A stretch of DNA of 64,000 nucleotides from CAWKGV01 sp963849305. Its GTDB lineage: Bacteria; Pseudomonadota; Alphaproteobacteria; Acetobacterales; Acetobacteraceae. The stretch lies in NCBI GenBank assembly GCA_963849305.1, contig CAWKGV010000008.1, forward strand, positions 248,001 through 312,000. The letters run 5' to 3'. Position numbers and translations under genes: made by a program. The notes beneath the pieces were generated by a model. It searched no databases, was not told the DNA's origin, and saw nothing but the letters and a program-made list of their open reading frames with translations. Of the stretch, positions 61,642-64,000 are shown piece after piece. Within the stretch, counting starts at the first letter, position 1, and the number at the start of each line of letters is the position of its first letter.

Positions 61642-64000
61642 CTATAGGAAGATGATTCCCAGCATCACCAGCATCTGCACCGCCGCGTACATGCTGAACA
61701 CGCCGGTGGTCCAGATGGCGATGTAGCGATGCGATTTCACAAATCCGGCGAGGCCGCGAGCCATCGTGTACACCATCATCGGCACCGCCGCCGCCAGATG
61801 CAACGCGCCAAAGCCCGCCAGCGTGACCACCTCGGCGGCGTAGGCATCCGAGGTGTAGTCGAACGGCAGATCGCTGAAGATCTTCCAAACGCACCATGCC
61901 GCGACCGCGAGCAGCGCGGTGCTGACCAGCAGCCCCGGTAGCATAAACAGCATCCGGCCGTGGCGGCCGGCTAGGCGGGAGAGATAGACGGTCCCTAGAC
62001 TGACCACGAGCAAGCCGGTGGCGGCGAAGGCGTAACCATGATGGCCGATCACGTAGCCGGGGGGTGGCCAGAACTCGGTCGTCGCCCATTGAAAGAAGTA
62101 GCTGTAAACGAGCGTCCCCCAGGCGGCGAAGTCGGCCATCAGGAAGATGATCATGCCCAGATGTTCGTTCGATTTGTGGTCGCCGAAACTCACCGGCAGG
62201 CGCAATCCGTGGCCGACATCGATCTCGTCCTCGATCGGATGGCGGTCCCAGAGCCAAACCGCGACGCCAAGAATCGTGCCGCCGACGCCGCCGATCGCGA
62301 GCCAGGGCATCCGGGCCAGCAGCGCGGCCGCGATCAGCGTGACCATCATCGCCGTGAACAGCGGCATGTAGCTCGGTTTCGGCAGTCGCACGACCTGATC
62401 GGGCTCGGCGCCGACCATTGACGTACCCAGCATCTCCTTCGCGTCCTCATGCACGCGCGGCAGGAAGCCTTCGCCACGCGCGATCAGGCCGGCCAGGTCC
62501 GAATCGTCCCAGATCGGGTCTTGGCTGCGTAATTCGGGGATGCTGCGGAACTTGTAGGGCGTCACCGGCAGCGGCTGCGCCCATTCCAACGTTCCCGCGT
62601 TCCAGGGATTGATCCCCGCGTCGGCGCCCCCCCAGAAGTGCCAAGCGAGGTTCACCAAGAACAGCAGCACGCCGATCGCGAACACATAGCCGCCGATCGT
62701 GGAGGCGAAGTTGGTCGGTTCCCAACCCGAGGCGGCCGGGTATGTGTATATGCGCCGCGGCATCCCCCACAGCCCGCTGATGAACATCGGCAGGAAGGCC
62801 AGGTTGAAGCCGAAAAACATGACCCAGAACGTGACCCGGCCAAGCCGCTCGGACAGCATCCGCCCGCTCACCAGCGGCATCCAATAGTGCAGGGCGGCGA
62901 AGAGCGGGAACACCATGCCGCCGATGATCACGTAATGGAAATGCGAGACGACGTAGTAGGAGTCGTTCACCTGCCAGTTGAACGGCACGATCGCCAGCGT
63001 GACGCCCGATAGCCCGCCAAGCACGAAGATGAACACGAACCCCAGCAGGAACAGGAATGGCGTTGTGATCACCGGCCGGCCGTGCCAGATCGTCGCCAGG
63101 TAAGCGAAGATCTGGATGCCGCTCGGCACCGCGACCGCCAGGCTCGCGCCCGAGAAAAACGACAGAGCGGTGCGCGGGATGCCGGTGGTGAACATGTGGT
63201 GGACCCACACGCCGAAGCTGAAGAATACCGTCCCGACAATGGCGAGCACGATCCAGTCATAGGCGATCAGGCGTGCGCGCGCGAAGGTGGGCAGGATGGT
63301 GGAGACAATCCCGGCGCCAGGGAGGAAGATCACATAGACCTCGGGGTGGCCGAAGATCCAGAACAGGTGTTCCCACAGCAGCGGCTTGCCGTCGGCTGAG
63401 GGGATGAAGAACGGCAAACCCAACCCCCGCTCGGCCTCCGCCATGAGCGCCGCGATGATGATTACCGGGAAGCCAAAGATAATCATGAAACTGGTGCCAA
63501 GCATGTACCAGGCATAAGTCGGCATCCGGTTGATCGTGAACCCAGGCGCCCGGCTCTTGAGAATAGTTACGGTCAGCTCGATTGCGGCGATCACACTCGA
63601 GCTCTCGACCAGAGCCACGCCGAAATACCAGAAATCCTGATTGAGCCGCGGCGAGAATTGCGGCGCGGTCAGCGGCTGATACATGAACCAGCCGGCGTCC
63701 GGGGCGCCTTGGACCAGGAAGCTAACGTAGAGGAGAATCCCGCCGGCGAGGTAGATCCAATAGCCGAACGCCGTCAGGCGTGGGAACGCGATGTCGCGCG
63801 CGCCGATAATCATCGGCAGCAGGAAGATCGCGGTAGCGAGCATGACCGGTGTTGCAAAGAGGAACAACATGGTCGTGCCGTGCATCGTGAAGATCTGGTT
63901 GTACTGGTAGGGCGTTAGCACGTGGTTTTCGGGGAAGATGAGCTGCGTGCGCATGAACATCGCCTCGATCCCGCCCACCAGGAAGAAAATGAAGGCGGTG
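61642..64000 (-). CDS. Cytochrome c oxidase subunit I fused to subunit III-like domain, N-terminus outside window
   Basis: The reading frame is open to the window edge; about 785 residues are visible. The subunit I part has MHGTTMLFLF (low-spin heme His), FGHPEVYVIFLPG (CuB His and cross-linked Tyr), VWVHHMF (CuB His pair), and SHFHYVIIGG (heme a3 and heme a His). The K-channel-like region GTVFFSFG is present. After about residue 520 a linker is followed by a subunit III-like domain: SFGDHKSNEHLGMIIFL, then five or so helices to VQMLVMLGIIFL. It reduces oxygen to water in the inner membrane while pumping protons. Such I-III fusions are known in caa3/aa3-type oxidases. It is upstream of a small membrane protein gene in the same operon. 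Confidence 0.93.
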   Translation of the reverse strand, partial: TAFIFFLVGGIEAMFMRTQLIFPENHVLTPYQYNQIFTMHGTTMLFLFATPVMLATAIFLLPMIIGARDIAFPRLTAFGYWIYLAGGILLYVSFLVQGAPDAGWFMYQPLTAPQFSPRLNQDFWYFGVALVESSSVIAAIELTVTILKSRAPGFTINRMPTYAWYMLGTSFMIIFGFPVIIIAALMAEAERGLGLPFFIPSADGKPLLWEHLFWIFGHPEVYVIFLPGAGIVSTILPTFARARLIAYDWIVLAIVGTVFFSFGVWVHHMFTTGIPRTALSFFSGASLAVAVPSGIQIFAYLATIWHGRPVITTPFLFLLGFVFIFVLGGLSGVTLAIVPFNWQVNDSYYVVSHFHYVIIGGMVFPLFAALHYWMPLVSGRMLSERLGRVTFWVMFFGFNLAFLPMFISGLWGMPRRIYTYPAASGWEPTNFASTIGGYVFAIGVLLFLVNLAWHFWGGADAGINPWNAGTLEWAQPLPVTPYKFRSIPELRSQDPIWDDSDLAGLIARGEGFLPRVHEDAKEMLGTSMVGAEPDQVVRLPKPSYMPLFTAMMVTLIAAALLARMPWLAIGGVGGTILGVAVWLWDRHPIEDEIDVGHGLRLPVSFGDHKSNEHLGMIIFLMADFAAWGTLVYSYFFQWATTEFWPPPGYVIGHHGYAFAATGLLVVSLGTVYLSRLAGRHGRMLFMLPGLLVSTALLAVAAWCVWKIFSDLPFDYTSDAYAAEVVTLAGFGALHLAAAVPMMVYTMARGLAGFVKSHRYIAIWTTGVFSMYAAVQMLVMLGIIFL

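Overview
The window is GC-rich chromosomal DNA from an alphaproteobacterium, most likely Rhodospirillales/Acetobacteraceae-like. I infer this from a class I lysyl-tRNA synthetase, the rluD/DUF6476/rpoH neighbourhood, a glnB-glnA pair, an sdhCDAB operon of alphaproteobacterial type, and a cytochrome oxidase subunit I fused to a subunit III-like domain. No ribosomal RNA, CRISPR array, prophage or plasmid backbone is visible. Most of the window is ordinary core and peripheral metabolism, broken by two IS remnants and several decayed genes.

Region by region. 0-1.4 kb: end of a metallophosphatase-like gene and a serine hydrolase of the beta-lactamase fold. 1.4-9.7 kb: a tripartite RND efflux operon (TolC-like, HlyD-like, RND permease; permease frameshifted), divergent from an OmpR-type regulator, a histidine kinase and a frameshifted PepSY protein. 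9.8-16.6 kb: a broken secreted-protein gene, then a minus-strand oxidoreductase cluster (2Fe-2S, FAD and molybdopterin subunits of an aldehyde/xanthine oxidase-type enzyme, a quinone-oxidoreductase-like MDR protein and an aldo/keto reductase). 16.7 kb: an IS1182-type remnant that cuts off an alcohol dehydrogenase-like gene after 13 codons. 16.9-26 kb: D-aminoacylase-like amidohydrolase, MFS pump, small disordered protein, an FtsH paralogue, an SDR-like protein without the catalytic Ser/Tyr, a carboxymuconolactone-decarboxylase-like protein, a beta-hydroxyacid dehydrogenase and an MHS transporter. 26.1-28.4 kb: tRNA-His, then glnB and glnA behind a good sigma-54 promoter. 28.4-39.5 kb: secreted type-B carboxylesterase, RmuC, MaoC-type hydratase, an MprF-like protein coupled to class I LysRS, and sdhCDAB with a recognisable promoter.

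39.6-42.5 kb: a YbfB/YjiJ-type MFS gene divergent from a LysR regulator, and a second, heavily frameshifted IS1182-type remnant. It shares a perfect 53-bp end with the 16.7-kb remnant in inverted orientation. 42.5-54.3 kb: enoyl-CoA hydratase and CaiB-type CoA-transferase, a DUF1194 protein coupled to a Do-type protease, dihydroorotase, a DUF1445 hydro-lyase, a Baeyer-Villiger-type monooxygenase, asparagine synthase with a glycosyltransferase, and a YgfZ-type protein. 54.3-58.2 kb is the least conventional part: a PD-(D/E)XK nuclease-like protein, with a short degenerate copy of part of itself beside it, lies divergent from a tail-anchored pseudokinase coupled to a small membrane protein. 58.2-64 kb: rpoH with a strong vegetative promoter and a long leader, rluD, DUF6476, a truncated SMP-30-like gene, a three-helix membrane protein and the coxI-III fusion, which runs off the window.

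Recurrent themes are tight translational coupling (many ATGA/TGATG overlaps), envelope functions, and local decay: three single-base frameshift candidates between 3.5 and 10.4 kb, two IS remnants, and three truncated or duplicated gene scraps. Whether the frameshifts are biological or assembly errors cannot be decided from the sequence alone.
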